64,000 nucleotides of DNA from a bacterium. Lineage in GTDB: Bacteria; UBP4; UBA4092; JAOAEQ01. The DNA lies in the NCBI GenBank assembly GCA_026416715.1, contig JAOAEQ010000001.1, positions 62,001 through 126,000 of the forward strand, read 5' to 3'. Positions 1 through 9,029 of the stretch are shown in pieces (the first letter of the stretch is position 1; every line of letters starts with the position of its first letter). Made by a program: the position numbers and the translations under genes. The notes below the pieces were generated by a model that ran no database searches, was not told the DNA's origin, and saw only the letters and a program-made list of their open reading frames with translations.

Positions 1-1279
1 ACAAATTAGTTAACATTGTAGCTAACGTTGCGGCATCACCATGTTGCAAGTGGATGACAAGCGTTCCTTCCGGTTCAGTTTCGTCTTGGTCGAGCTTAGC
101 AATCAAACCTTCAATTACCGCCATATCCGCTGCAGGCGCTGAAACTACTAAAGAATTCGTCCGGGTATCAACCGCTATTTTTACGGTTACCCGCGCTCGC
201 GCCATTGCCGCTTCTGCTGCGGTTGGTTGGCTGGCTCCAGCTGTTCCTGTTTGCCCAGCAGACGTTCCCGGTGCGCCCGGTGGTCCGCCCATAAACTGTC
301 GGAAAAATTGACCGGGACCACCACCTAGTGCGCCAGTACCGGTTGTTGTCGTAAGTGTATCCGATTTAAACAAATCATTGAGTATGGTAGCGAGTGCCTG
401 CGCATCCGCATTAACCAATGGGAAAACCCGAATCTGGGTTACACTCGTTTGGGGAGCATCAAGTTGTTTGATAATTTCGGCAAATCGCCGAACATTCGAA
501 GCGATGTCGGTGACAATTAACGTATTGCTACGTGCATTTGCTGATAAATCGCCTCGTTTCGGCATCAGATTTGCTAAATCGCGTTTTAATTCTGCGGCAT
601 CAGCATAGGATAACGGGATAACCTGAGTGATAAACTCATCACTCGGTTCGATAGTATTTGGGTCTGAGCCAACTCGAACTTTTACTTCCGCTTGTTTCGC
701 GGCATCGATAGGAACAATTTTTAAAACGTTATTTACCCGAATCGAAGTGTATCCTTTTACTGCCAGTGCTGAATTTAATGCAGATAATGCATCTTCAACC
801 GAAATATCCTTTTCGCTTAAAATTGTTATATCGCCGGAAACTTCGGCATCTTTAACCACAGTGCATCCGGTAATATTACTGATATAGCGCAAAACCTGTT
901 CCAGACTTGCGCGTGTAAACCGAAACGAAACCTTTTTCACCATTTCAGATTCTCGGTCTGGAACTCCGCTCATTTTATTACTGGTCGAAGTGTCAAGGTT
1001 CGAAGACTCAAGTTTAGGCGACTCTGCTTCTGAAGAAAATTGGCTATACGTTGATTCTAGCGCCAGGGTGTTTTCGGATGTCGGGTTCATTTTAGATTCA
1101 ACGACTACTGGCGGTGCAGATTGAGTATTCACCTCAGGCTCTGCCGCGAATATACCGGCTGCACATAAAGTTAATAATGAAATGCAGATACAATTTTTTA
1201 CCCCACGACGAAAGGCAACGCGTAGGTTAAAATTCAATGTCCGCGCGCAGGGATTCGTTTTGTGTAATATTCGTTTCAT
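1..1279 (-). CDS. gspD: Type II secretion secretin GspD, N-terminal part (cut by window edge)
   Basis: Outer-membrane secretin that forms the exit channel of the type II secretion system. I read the first 426 codons from the ATG at 1279. A basic N-terminus and hydrophobic signal segment (about residues 25-48, ending near A-A-G-I-F-A) precede a Ser/Glu-rich stretch. Then come N0/N1/N2-type periplasmic domains, with repeats such as V-I-P-L-S-Y-A-D-A-A-E-L and V-F-P-L-V-N-A-D-A-Q-A-L, each followed by S-N-T-L-I-V or T-N-S-L-V-V. A Gly/Pro-rich linker splits the third domain. The membrane-spanning secretin domain lies beyond position 1. The start codon overlaps the stop of the upstream lipoprotein gene (ATGA), so it is the last visible gene of the secretion operon. 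Confidence 0.93.
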   Translation of the reverse strand, partial: MKRILHKTNPCARTLNFNLRVAFRRGVKNCICISLLTLCAAGIFAAEPEVNTQSAPPVVVESKMNPTSENTLALESTYSQFSSEAESPKLESSNLDTSTSNKMSGVPDRESEMVKKVSFRFTRASLEQVLRYISNITGCTVVKDAEVSGDITILSEKDISVEDALSALNSALAVKGYTSIRVNNVLKIVPIDAAKQAEVKVRVGSDPNTIEPSDEFITQVIPLSYADAAELKRDLANLMPKRGDLSANARSNTLIVTDIASNVRRFAEIIKQLDAPQTSVTQIRVFPLVNADAQALATILNDLFKSDTLTTTTGTGALGGGPGQFFRQFMGGPPGAPGTSAGQTGTAGASQPTAAEAAMARARVTVKIAVDTRTNSLVVSAPAADMAVIEGLIAKLDQDETEPEGTLVIHLQHGDAATLATMLTNL

Positions 1280-1938
1280 TTTAATTCCTCCTCTTGTTGT
1301 AGCCGCCGTTTACGTAACCGTTCTTCTAGACTATCGCCTGGCGGTAAAGGCATAGTTACAGCACCGGAAGATACGGTTTCAGTAGTAGGTGTAATAGTTT
1401 GATTCTCTATATCTGATGTATCTCCTTTTTCTGGGACTTCAGTGCGTATAGTACCGGTTCCGGGAATAGGAATTTGGTCTCCGATATAATAAGTTTTAGT
1501 CTGATTTTTCTTTTCCAGAACCACTTTATCGAAATCAATCGTGGTAATTGAATAATCAAGGAGTTGGTCGTTTACTTTCAGATAATTGGCATCACCGGAG
1601 TTCAAATTTTCAACTAAAACTAGATATTGTGTTCCATCGTAAACGATACCGGTTATGGTTAATTTCTCCGGTTCGATAACCCGTTCGATAATTGGAATCG
1701 CCGGTTGGATACTTCTGCGCATATCTGGCGGTGTGAAAATATCGGATTCAATTATCTCGGCCATGAGGTCTGGTTCGGTTTTTACTTCTGCTGGAATCAC
1801 ACTCGTTCCACTTGGTGTCGAGCGAGACAAATGTTTGTTCGCATCCGATGCTGTTGCCGATGTCGACTTGTTTGCGCACCCGAAATAGAATAGTGTATAT
1901 CCTAACAGTATAATCAGAGAATATTTTTTATAATTCAT
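1276..1938 (-). CDS. PilP/GspC-like lipoprotein of the secretion operon
   Basis: Predicted lipoprotein of 220 residues, probably linking the inner-membrane complex to the secretin. I chose the ATG at 1938 (M-N-Y-K-K) rather than the in-frame ATG at 1986 because it gives a proper lipoprotein signal: short basic start, hydrophobic core, then F-Y-F-G-C. The middle part (K-L-T-I-T-G-I-V-Y-D-G ... Y-Y-I-G-D) looks like the small beta domain of PilP or the GspC homology region. The C-terminal fifth is polar and low in complexity. It overlaps the end of the upstream PilO/GspM-like gene by 11 bp and the start of gspD by 4 bp. Function is inferred mainly from position and the beta-domain pattern. Confidence 0.7.
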   Translation of the reverse strand: MNYKKYSLIILLGYTLFYFGCANKSTSATASDANKHLSRSTPSGTSVIPAEVKTEPDLMAEIIESDIFTPPDMRRSIQPAIPIIERVIEPEKLTITGIVYDGTQYLVLVENLNSGDANYLKVNDQLLDYSITTIDFDKVVLEKKNQTKTYYIGDQIPIPGTGTIRTEVPEKGDTSDIENQTITPTTETVSSGAVTMPLPPGDSLEERLRKRRLQQEEELK

Positions 1939-2485
1939 TATTACCACTCGTTGTCGTTGATTTTTGTTTCGGAGCTGATTCCGCACGACTTAATGTAGCT
2001 ACGGTAATATTCGCAGTAATTTCTTTCAAAAGGTCTTTAGGTTTAGCAATCCGGATTCTATTAATTCGCGCGATTGCGCTCGGCTGTTCTATTTGTGCAA
2101 TAAACCGACAAACGGTTTCGAGATCGCCGGTAATTTCAACTTCATAGTTCAACTCTGAATGAACGCCCCGATTCTGAATAGCACCCGGTCTGACTGAAGT
2201 CATGATAACCCCAGCGTCACTTGCCCAGGATTCCAGGTTCTCTAAAAAATAAGCAGTAGCATCAGTCTGATTCAAGATTGTTCCTTGCGCATATACCATT
2301 AATCCGGGATTCGATTTCAACTGTTTAGCTTGGTTAATCCGGGTTTCTAAAGTTCGAATTTGACTGGTAATTAAGTTCCATCGTTCAATATAAGGTATGA
2401 CGAAATAGCGATACATTAAGACAATAGAAATAAACAAAACCATCACCAACACCATTTTCTTTTCACGAGATGATAAAGTTAGCAT
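1928..2485 (-). CDS. gspM: GspM/PilO-like inner-membrane protein
   Basis: Bitopic inner-membrane protein of 185 residues. A single hydrophobic segment (about residues 10-30) is followed by a coiled region (R-W-N-L-I-T-S-Q-I-R-T-L-E-T-R-I) and a ferredoxin-like periplasmic domain containing L-N-Y-E-V-E-I-T-G-D-L-E-T-V-C-R-F-I. This pattern is typical of PilO and GspM, which pair with GspL/PilN on the inner membrane. It sits 20 bp downstream of the PilM/PilN-like gene. The local gene order (L, M, lipoprotein, secretin) matches pilMNOPQ with M and N fused. Confidence 0.75.
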   Translation of the reverse strand: MLTLSSREKKMVLVMVLFISIVLMYRYFVIPYIERWNLITSQIRTLETRINQAKQLKSNPGLMVYAQGTILNQTDATAYFLENLESWASDAGVIMTSVRPGAIQNRGVHSELNYEVEITGDLETVCRFIAQIEQPSAIARINRIRIAKPKDLLKEITANITVATLSRAESAPKQKSTTTSGNNEL

Positions 2486-2505
2486 AGTGGGTTCAGTTCC
2501 TTATC

Positions 2506-4050
2506 TTACTTCTTTCGTTCTTCCGTTTTGATATATTTCAACGATAACCCGAATTCTATCGGATACGTTGGGTTTCGTTTTGAAATCCGGCAATACAATA
2601 ATCTAATACTGGCAAATCGGTTGGATTCATTGAGTCGTTTTAACAAGTTCGATACCGCTTGCGTCGAGCTTGCTAATCCGGATAAGGTAATATCTTTCGT
2701 GCGGTCATAGGTCATAACCTGCAGATAAGCGTCATCCGACCAATTGACAGATATGCTGTGCAATATTTCAAGAACGCTCGCTGCTTCCTGCTTCCACGTT
2801 TTAATCGTTGAGAGATTAATATTACTTTGCTCCGATTGGATAATAAGAGGCCGATATACCGCATATTCGGATTGCAATCGAACCAGTTGTTTTTGCTTAT
2901 GCAAGAGCAATCCTAATAGGATAACAATAATTATTGCAGCTAGTCCAAAACCTATCGCTACCTGGCGAATGTAAACCGGTACATGGAACGGTTCAACGGC
3001 AAACAATCGCGGTTGGTTTAAATCACAATATTGGTCGGTAACCCCTTCTGGAAGGATACTACCAAACGCTGTGATTGCACTTTGTTGTTTTTCCAACAGA
3101 CCATTGGTTCCTCGTGATATCGTAAGACAATGAACCGTACAATGTAATTGTTCGGTTACTGCTTGTGCTACCTGTGGCAAATAATTTCCTGCTCCACAAA
3201 ATAGAACTTGTTTCGGACTCGGTTTCCCCCAGGCTAGTGCGTATGATTCCAAGTTACGTCTTAATTCAAATATCAACTGATTAACCCAGTTTATCGCTTC
3301 CGGATTCGTATAATCAATTAGGGTCAGGGGATGTACCGTTTTTCGTTCATCCGATTCCGTCTGAAACCGCTGTCCTAAATCAGGCATAGATTCTAATAAG
3401 GCTTTGAATCCAAAAGATGCACTTCTAGTATAAATAACCCGTTTATTTTCGATGACCATTATTTCCGTTTCTGTAGAACCAATATTGACCACTAACCACA
3501 AATCAGGTCGTGGTTGTTCATATTGGATAGCCCGATTTAATGATAATGAACTCAATTCAATCCGATTGAGTTTTAATCCGGCAACCTTGCATACGTTCCG
3601 ATAAAACGCAATATCGGTTTGTTTTGCAGTGATAACCATGATTTTCTGTTCGCCGGGTTCCGTTTTCTGAAGAATAAAATAATCAGAAGCAACCGAATCA
3701 AGTGATGCCGGAAGTTCTCGTTCTAATTGCAGCTCGAGCATTTTGGTGGTTTCCAACTCGCTACCAAGAGGAAGCGTGAATTCCGTGGTTAAAACGTCAG
3801 CTCGGGGTAAGGTGAAGCGAACCATTCGCGTTTTAATTTGTTCTTTTTTCCAGAGTGCTGCTAGCCATTTCCCAAACGATTCCGGTTCAGTCCGGTTTAG
3901 CGTTGGAGGTATCGGAACAATCAAATGTTTCTCAATTACCGGCTGGTCATGTTCATATCTAACTTCAACCAAGGTTAATTCATGGCGACTGATATCTACA
4001 CCAACTAGACGTCGAAATTGTTTTTTCTGGTTAAACATAATATTTACCAA
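2506..4050 (-). CDS. gspL: GspL-type protein: PilM-like actin fold fused to PilN-like membrane part
   Basis: Inner-membrane assembly protein of 514 residues. Residues 1 to about 340 form a PilM/GspL actin-like domain: L-V-G-V-D-I-S at the start, V-V-N-I-G-S-T-E-T-E-I near the middle, and V-L-F-C-G-A-G-N-Y-L before the end of the fold. A transmembrane helix follows near residues 360-385 (A-I-G-F-G-L-A-A-I-I-I-V-I-L-L-G-L-L-L). The C-terminal periplasmic part looks like PilN/GspL (a coiled stretch, then D-I-T-L-S-G-L-A). The fusion lets one gene replace pilM plus pilN. An alternative start is M5 (M-F-N-Q-K). It is separated from gspK upstream by about 100 bp of AT-rich sequence. Confidence 0.82.
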   Translation of the reverse strand: MVNIMFNQKKQFRRLVGVDISRHELTLVEVRYEHDQPVIEKHLIVPIPPTLNRTEPESFGKWLAALWKKEQIKTRMVRFTLPRADVLTTEFTLPLGSELETTKMLELQLERELPASLDSVASDYFILQKTEPGEQKIMVITAKQTDIAFYRNVCKVAGLKLNRIELSSLSLNRAIQYEQPRPDLWLVVNIGSTETEIMVIENKRVIYTRSASFGFKALLESMPDLGQRFQTESDERKTVHPLTLIDYTNPEAINWVNQLIFELRRNLESYALAWGKPSPKQVLFCGAGNYLPQVAQAVTEQLHCTVHCLTISRGTNGLLEKQQSAITAFGSILPEGVTDQYCDLNQPRLFAVEPFHVPVYIRQVAIGFGLAAIIIVILLGLLLHKQKQLVRLQSEYAVYRPLIIQSEQSNINLSTIKTWKQEAASVLEILHSISVNWSDDAYLQVMTYDRTKDITLSGLASSTQAVSNLLKRLNESNRFASIRLLYCRISKRNPTYPIEFGLSLKYIKTEERKK

Positions 4051-4151
4051 TCAACGAAAGAATAGCATATCCACTGAACAGAAAATCTAAACAACATTGA
4101 CAATTGTATCCTGTGTTTCCTGCCGTTGTTCAGTGCATCAAATTCAACTCA

Positions 4152-5426
4152 TTATATTCCCGGTCCTAAATCAGAAATATCCCGATAATAGAGAATTCTA
4201 ATAGGAACCACAGCTCGGTCTATTACTGCAATTAACCTCGTATACCCGGATTTATTCGTTAATCGGCCTAGCGATTGAACCGTAAATTGTGACGACCGAA
4301 CAGTAACATAATCACTTATCTGCTGAAACGATGTTTTCCCAATGGTTTCCGCCAACTCACCGAGATTCTTAAACGCACCACTGGTTCCATTCCGTCGTTC
4401 AATGATTTTTTCCGCAATCTCAGCGGTTATTCCGGGTAGAAATTGTAACGTTTCTTTCGATGCAGTATTGATATTAATTAATCCAGGTAATTTCTCGCGT
4501 TCTACTACCGTTATATAATCTACAATCGCACCGAACTTCTGGTTATTAATTCCGGTAACATTTAACAGGTCACCGAGACTACGAAACCCGTTTCTTCTCC
4601 GGTAACTGATAATATTCGCAATATCGGCATTCGATAATCCATATTGGGTCAATTGCCGTAACTGTGACCCGGAAGCTTGATTGATATTAATCCGTTGCGT
4701 TCCATCCAGCGCTACATTCATATCATACGAATATATGGTTATATAGGGATACCATCCGCGATCGAGTTTCCCATCGGCATTATCCGGTGGAAAATTCGTA
4801 TCGCCATCATTTTCGTTCGCATCTAATAGTCCGTTCAAATTCGCATCTTCACCAAAAAGGATTTGTGGTGTTATCCCTTTAACCAGCAACAACTCTTCAA
4901 GGGTATCGAACGGTCCATTCTTACACTTATACGGCGGATTCAATTGCGTATAATATTCATCTTTTGCACCATAAGGAGACGCTTTTGCGGTTGCTGATCG
5001 CCAATCAATAATCGAATCTGCAATGATTTCATCCGCTTGTGGTAACCGTAATAGCATTTCTTTCGGCGCTGAATTGATGTTCAATTTCGAATTTTCATCG
5101 GTTAACCCAAACCCTTGCTTAGCTTCAGGGGAGGTAATGTCCGGGAAAAAAAGTGTATAGGTTCCTTCTCCTACCACGATGTTCTGAAATCCATCGGAAT
5201 TCACACGCCATCGGCTGGTTAAAGTTCCGATTGCAGTCGAATCTAGCGCTACTTCGGCAATCGCTCGTTCAATTCCGGATTTGGCTATTTCGAACGTTTT
5301 GAGTTTATCAATTCCATTCGCAGCAATTCGATATTCGACCACCATCGAACGACTAAACGACATCGCTACGACCGTTAAAATGACCATAATCCATAACACG
5401 ACAATTAAGATTATTCCGCGCGCCAT
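4152..5426 (-). CDS. gspK: Minor pseudopilin GspK with helix-hairpin-helix repeats
   Basis: Tip pseudopilin of 424 residues. The N-terminus reads M-A-R-G followed by a long hydrophobic helix, as in GspK, which lacks the Glu+5 of other pseudopilins. Three helix-hairpin-helix/ComEA-like segments are visible, each with an I-N-x-N/Q-x-A-S-type entry: near residues 112-130, 243-275 and 315-345 (I-N-I-N-T-A-S-K-E-T-L-Q-F-L-P-G-I). Between them is a D/N-rich stretch (about residues 195-220: N-L-N-G-L-L-D-A-N-E-N-D-G-D-T-N) that could bind calcium, as GspK does. The 137-bp gap to gspJ has an in-frame stop shortly upstream, so the ATG at 5426 is the likely start. Confidence 0.88.
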   Translation of the reverse strand: MARGIILIVVLWIMVILTVVAMSFSRSMVVEYRIAANGIDKLKTFEIAKSGIERAIAEVALDSTAIGTLTSRWRVNSDGFQNIVVGEGTYTLFFPDITSPEAKQGFGLTDENSKLNINSAPKEMLLRLPQADEIIADSIIDWRSATAKASPYGAKDEYYTQLNPPYKCKNGPFDTLEELLLVKGITPQILFGEDANLNGLLDANENDGDTNFPPDNADGKLDRGWYPYITIYSYDMNVALDGTQRININQASGSQLRQLTQYGLSNADIANIISYRRRNGFRSLGDLLNVTGINNQKFGAIVDYITVVEREKLPGLININTASKETLQFLPGITAEIAEKIIERRNGTSGAFKNLGELAETIGKTSFQQISDYVTVRSSQFTVQSLGRLTNKSGYTRLIAVIDRAVVPIRILYYRDISDLGPGI

Positions 5427-5563
5427 ACGTATCCTGTTCGGTAGTATTCAAAAGTTCTCCTTGACTTCGAGCCAGCTTTTGCCAAGAATTCCTCAGATTT
5501 ATCTGTGGCGTTTTTCAGTTGTATAATCTCGGCTATACTTTGGACAATCTTTCTTTATATCGG

Positions 5564-6193
5564 CTATCCTTTTGGTAATCGTATCGCGGTTGTAAACCAG
5601 TTTAGCATCTGCGGGGTTTCAATATCTGGTGTCGCAATTGTTATCATTACCGCTTTTGGTAATATTGTGGTATCAGTCCATTCCGATACCCAGGTGGTAT
5701 CATTGGCAAATTGAAACCGGAGACTTTTCACCTCGGTTGAAATTAACTGATAATTTATATCGGTTGATTCAGGGTCTGTAATATGCCGATTAACGATGCG
5801 CAATAACCCGACTGTATTCGTATTCGGAACAGTATCAATCGCATACTTGATGATCGCTTCATCGGAAATGCCCGATACCGTCCAATCAATGGGTTGATTG
5901 GTGCTGATAAATTGGATACTATCTTGATAAATACTTCCATCTGAATAGGTAGTTGCGGTAAATTGCCAGCTTGGTGTTGTGCTCGAAACGCTCGCGGTTA
6001 ATAAGTCATTACGGATGGTATCAAGAATCACCCGCGCTCTCTGATTTTTTTCTGCAATAACCATTCCTTTTTGTTTCGATTTCAAACCTGCAGCAAGGGT
6101 GCCATAAATTGCGCTCCCTACAATCACCGCTATCGTAATCGCTAGCAGCAACTCGATTAACGTGAATCCTTTCGAATTAATCCGAAATTTCAT
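5564..6193 (-). CDS. gspJ: Minor pseudopilin GspJ
   Basis: Pseudopilin of 209 residues with a short basic leader and the prepilin cleavage motif G-F-T-L-I-E-L-L-L-A at residues 9-18, followed by a hydrophobic helix. The body (R-A-R-V-I-L-D-T-I-R-N-D-L-L) and the end (A-V-M-I-T-I-A-T-P-D) fit GspJ, which sits with GspI and GspK at the pseudopilus tip. Its ATG overlaps the gspI stop by 4 bp, implying translational coupling. A prepilin peptidase would be needed for processing but is not in this window. Confidence 0.85.
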   Translation of the reverse strand: MKFRINSKGFTLIELLLAITIAVIVGSAIYGTLAAGLKSKQKGMVIAEKNQRARVILDTIRNDLLTASVSSTTPSWQFTATTYSDGSIYQDSIQFISTNQPIDWTVSGISDEAIIKYAIDTVPNTNTVGLLRIVNRHITDPESTDINYQLISTEVKSLRFQFANDTTWVSEWTDTTILPKAVMITIATPDIETPQMLNWFTTAIRLPKG

Positions 6194-6627
6194 GATGATA
6201 TTTCACCACGGTCGGCAATAAGTTTTGTTATCGTTAATGTTCGTGTCGTATTATCTTCAATCCAAGAAATCGTTAGGTTAATTTGTAGTAAATTATCGAG
6301 TTGAGTTGTAGCCACGTTCATTTGCCAAGTGAAATCCGGATAATCTGGTCCGAAATCACCAGTTCCGGATTGTAAAGCCAAAAAAGATTGCAATTCTATT
6401 TCTGTTATTTTTTGTTCCGCTAAAAATCGGGCTATCGTAGCTTTATCCGAGACACGAACCGCTCGTAATCCAATTGAAAATGCCTGAGATATCAATACCA
6501 ATCCGACAACAACTATTACCAGCGCTATGACCACTTCTAATAGGGTAAACCCGAATTCAGATTTCGGATTTTTACCCAACGAAATTTTAACGAAATCTGG
6601 GCGAATTCCAGCTATTGACTTTTTCAT
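6190..6627 (-). CDS. gspI: Minor pseudopilin GspI
   Basis: Pseudopilin of 145 residues. The prepilin motif F-G-F-T-L-L-E-V-V-I-A-L follows an unusually long leader of about 26 residues, then a hydrophobic helix. The F-x-x-x-L-R-A-V-R and A-R-F-L-A-E-Q-K-I-T-E-I-E patterns are characteristic of GspI. It overlaps gspH (4 bp) and gspJ (4 bp), consistent with a coupled set of tip pseudopilins. Confidence 0.86.
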   Translation of the reverse strand: MKKSIAGIRPDFVKISLGKNPKSEFGFTLLEVVIALVIVVVGLVLISQAFSIGLRAVRVSDKATIARFLAEQKITEIELQSFLALQSGTGDFGPDYPDFTWQMNVATTQLDNLLQINLTISWIEDNTTRTLTITKLIADRGEISS

Positions 6628-7250
6628 ATCGCGGTATCTGTAGCTTGGATGGTTGCTAATCCGGTAATTCCGGATATTGTTATTTGCCGTTGTTCATTAT
6701 CACGGGTGCTGAATATAACCATCACATCGTTTGAAGTGCCGCGCGGGGTAAACGAAATAGTAACAACCCCTGATTCTTGCGGTTGATTTTGGTCGAGTTG
6801 AATCGAAACGAACCGCACCGTTGAATCAAGCGAAACCGGTTGTCCCCACCTATCTCCAGAAGATGTATATTGCCCGGCAATTCCGGTCGATACATTTTCA
6901 TATGTTAGCCAATACCTTTGCTGGTCTAAATCGCAAGTTAATCGATAATTTACTCCTTGCATAACCGCCTGCGACCGTGCATAATTCGCATACGCAACCC
7001 AATCTCGACATGCACTATCTAATCGCGTCCGATTCGTGAACCCACCAAAATACGGGACCGTAAAAATTGCAATTACACCGATAACCACCAAAACCACCGC
7101 AAGTTCAATTAAGGTAAAACCTTGAAGCGATGGCCATGCAATGCCCCTAGTGTTTTGTCGAATCAGATGGCGCTGTTCTACCGTTGCATTGTGTCCGGAG
7201 AAATTACCGTATTTATTTCGTTTCCGTCGTTGCCCAATTCGTAATATCAT
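6624..7250 (-). CDS. gspH: Pseudopilin GspH
   Basis: Pseudopilin of 209 residues carrying G-F-T-L-I-E-L-A-V-V-L-V-V-I-G-V, preceded by a long leader of about 44 residues. I placed the start at 7250 (M-I-L-R-I-G-Q-R-R), inside the end of gspG, because no ATG, GTG or TTG codon lies closer to the prepilin motif. A longer reading to 7364 would overlap gspG by about 150 bp. The start remains uncertain. The C-terminal beta-rich domain (S-I-Q-L-D-Q-N-Q-P, then V-T-I-S-F-T-P-R-G) fits GspH/FimT. Confidence 0.8.
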   Translation of the reverse strand: MILRIGQRRKRNKYGNFSGHNATVEQRHLIRQNTRGIAWPSLQGFTLIELAVVLVVIGVIAIFTVPYFGGFTNRTRLDSACRDWVAYANYARSQAVMQGVNYRLTCDLDQQRYWLTYENVSTGIAGQYTSSGDRWGQPVSLDSTVRFVSIQLDQNQPQESGVVTISFTPRGTSNDVMVIFSTRDNEQRQITISGITGLATIQATDTAI

Positions 7251-7644
7251 CGGAAGTCCCATCCTGTCCATCCGGACCAAATGAATATAAATCGTATCCA
7301 TTAACATTATGGGTTCCAGGAAAAACATAGACATACGCATTCCCCCAGGGGTCAAGCGGAACATCCTTTTTTAGATACGGTCCCTTCCAATTTTTAGGCA
7401 CTGGCTCAGTCGTTGGTTGAACTCGCAATGCTTGCAATCCTTGTTCCGTAGAAGGATAGGTTCCGTTATCCGCTTCATACATATCTAGTGCCGTGCTGAA
7501 TAGCGAATCGATCTGCGTCCTAGCAGCTGCGATACGCGCTTGTTCGGTTCGGCCACCAAACCGTGGGATAACCAGCGCAGCTAACACTGCTAGAATAATC
7601 ACCACCACCATAATCTCGATGAGGGTAAATCCTTTTTGATTCAT
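7213..7644 (-). CDS. gspG: Major pseudopilin GspG
   Basis: Major pseudopilin of 143 residues. The short leader M-N-Q-K-G is followed by F-T-L-I-E-I-M-V-V-V-I-I-L-A-V-L-A-A, then P-R-F-G-G. The body has all landmarks of the GspG family: D-M-Y-E-A-D-N-G-x-Y-P-S-T-E-Q-G-L-Q-A-L, W-K-G-P-Y-L-K-K-D-V-P-L-D-P-W-G, and the calcium-site tail Y-S-F-G-P-D-G. A strong AAGGAG ribosome site precedes the ATG, consistent with high expression of the most abundant pseudopilin. Confidence 0.95.
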   Translation of the reverse strand: MNQKGFTLIEIMVVVIILAVLAALVIPRFGGRTEQARIAAARTQIDSLFSTALDMYEADNGTYPSTEQGLQALRVQPTTEPVPKNWKGPYLKKDVPLDPWGNAYVYVFPGTHNVNGYDLYSFGPDGQDGTSDDITNWATTETK

Positions 7645-7670
7645 ACCTTCTCCTTTAGGTTTTCGAATGG

Positions 7671-7711
7671 GAGCAACTACGAACGAGATAATATCTCGTT
7701 CGTAGTTGCTC
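7671..7711. repeat. Perfect 19-bp inverted repeat in the gspF-gspG gap
   Basis: The arms 7671-7689 and 7693-7711 are exact reverse complements with a 3-nt centre (pairing can extend to 20 bp with a 1-nt centre). They fill most of the gap between the gspF stop and the gspG ribosome site. No T-run follows on the minus strand, so it is not a simple terminator. It could act as an mRNA stabiliser or processing hairpin that raises gspG output. Confidence 0.85.
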
Positions 7712-7712
7712 T

Positions 7713-8924
7713 CTATTTAATCATACTATTCAATGAAAAAATCGGTAGTAACATCGAAATAACAATAAATCCTATAATACATGCCATACAAATTATCATA
7801 ACTGGTTCGAGTAATGAAACTAAAACTCGAACGGTATTATCGACTTCAGTATCATACGATTCTGCAATTCTTATCAACACCTCTTCGAGATTGCCGGCTT
7901 CTTCTCCGACCGCAATCATTTCTACTACAGAAGGCGGAAATATTCTGCTTAACCGCAACGGTTCAGCTAGCGATTGGCCTTCGCGAATACTGCCTGCGAC
8001 TTCACCAATTTCCCGCGCAATAATTTCGTTTCCGGTAGCGTCTTTAACTGATTGTAATGCGGTTAATAACGGTATTCCACTTCGCAGTAAGGTACCAAGT
8101 GTCCGACAGAATCTAGAAACCGCGATTTTAACCACTATATCTCTAACGATCGGCAGAACCAACTTAAATTCATCAAATCGATATTTACCGGATTTTGTTT
8201 TCACCCAACGACGAAATAATATAATACTTCCACTGATAACCAATAGGAGCAGAATCCACCATGACCGTAGCCAGCCGCTGATTGACAACAAGATGAGCGT
8301 TGGAATCGGTAAACTTTGCCCTAAATCAGCAAATAAAACGGCAAATTTGGGAATAAAAAACGTTAATAAAAACGCTACGGACGCCGTGCCAACAATGAAT
8401 AATAATATTGGATACGCTAATGCTGCTTTAACCCGAGCGATTAAGTTCTGTTCTTTTTCTAAAAATTCTGCTATCCGACTTAATACCGATTCTAAACTAC
8501 CTGAAATTTCTCCGGCTTTAACCAGATTAACCTGCAATTCAGAAAAAATTTTTGGATATTCCGCTAATGCATTCGCTAAACTACTCCCAGCAACAACAGA
8601 ATTTTTAATCTGCTGGATGATCGTTTTCCAATATGGGTTCGATTGCTGGTTAGTTAACGTAGTGAGTGATTTGGTTAAAGGCACACCAGCATTCAACAAA
8701 TCCGCTAGTTGTTTCATAAACCTGGATACATCTGCTTTTCGAACTCGTTTTCTCAATAAATACTTCGAACTCCGTTGATCAATAGCTTCCTGAGTGGTTA
8801 ACTCCAGCGGAGTTAATCCCATTCCCGATAGCCGTTCGATAACCGCGGCTCGACTATCTCCAACCAACACTCCGGTAACAATTTGTCCAGTTCGATTTTT
8901 TGCTCGGTATAGAAAGTTCGCCAT
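7713..8924 (-). CDS. gspF: Type II secretion inner-membrane platform protein GspF
   Basis: Polytopic inner-membrane protein of 403 residues that couples the GspE ATPase to pseudopilus assembly. It starts M-A-N-F-L-Y-R-A-K-N-R-T-G and contains the two duplicated T2SSF domains: F-M-K-Q-L-A-D-L-L-N-A-G-V-P-L near residue 90, and F-C-R-T-L-G-T-L-L-R-S-G-I-P-L near residue 277. The usual E-G-Q-S-L-A and G-E-E-A-G-N-L-E signatures follow. Hydrophobic segments lie near residues 170-190, 205-230 and the C-terminus. Length is normal for GspF. It lies 105 bp downstream of gspE. Confidence 0.95.
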   Translation of the reverse strand: MANFLYRAKNRTGQIVTGVLVGDSRAAVIERLSGMGLTPLELTTQEAIDQRSSKYLLRKRVRKADVSRFMKQLADLLNAGVPLTKSLTTLTNQQSNPYWKTIIQQIKNSVVAGSSLANALAEYPKIFSELQVNLVKAGEISGSLESVLSRIAEFLEKEQNLIARVKAALAYPILLFIVGTASVAFLLTFFIPKFAVLFADLGQSLPIPTLILLSISGWLRSWWILLLLVISGSIILFRRWVKTKSGKYRFDEFKLVLPIVRDIVVKIAVSRFCRTLGTLLRSGIPLLTALQSVKDATGNEIIAREIGEVAGSIREGQSLAEPLRLSRIFPPSVVEMIAVGEEAGNLEEVLIRIAESYDTEVDNTVRVLVSLLEPVMIICMACIIGFIVISMLLPIFSLNSMIK

Positions 8925-9029
8925 AACAATTCAACCTACATCAGAATATCGAACATCGTACTCCGCAATACACTTCGCTAGAGTATATTTGTTTGATATT
9001 AGGATTTTGGGATTTCGTTGTATCGCAGT

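Noticed and set aside
7636-8778. A 380-codon open frame on the plus strand opposite gspF
   Set aside because: Antisense shadow of a strongly supported GspF; composition is Ser/Thr/Asn-rich, with no motif or ribosome site.
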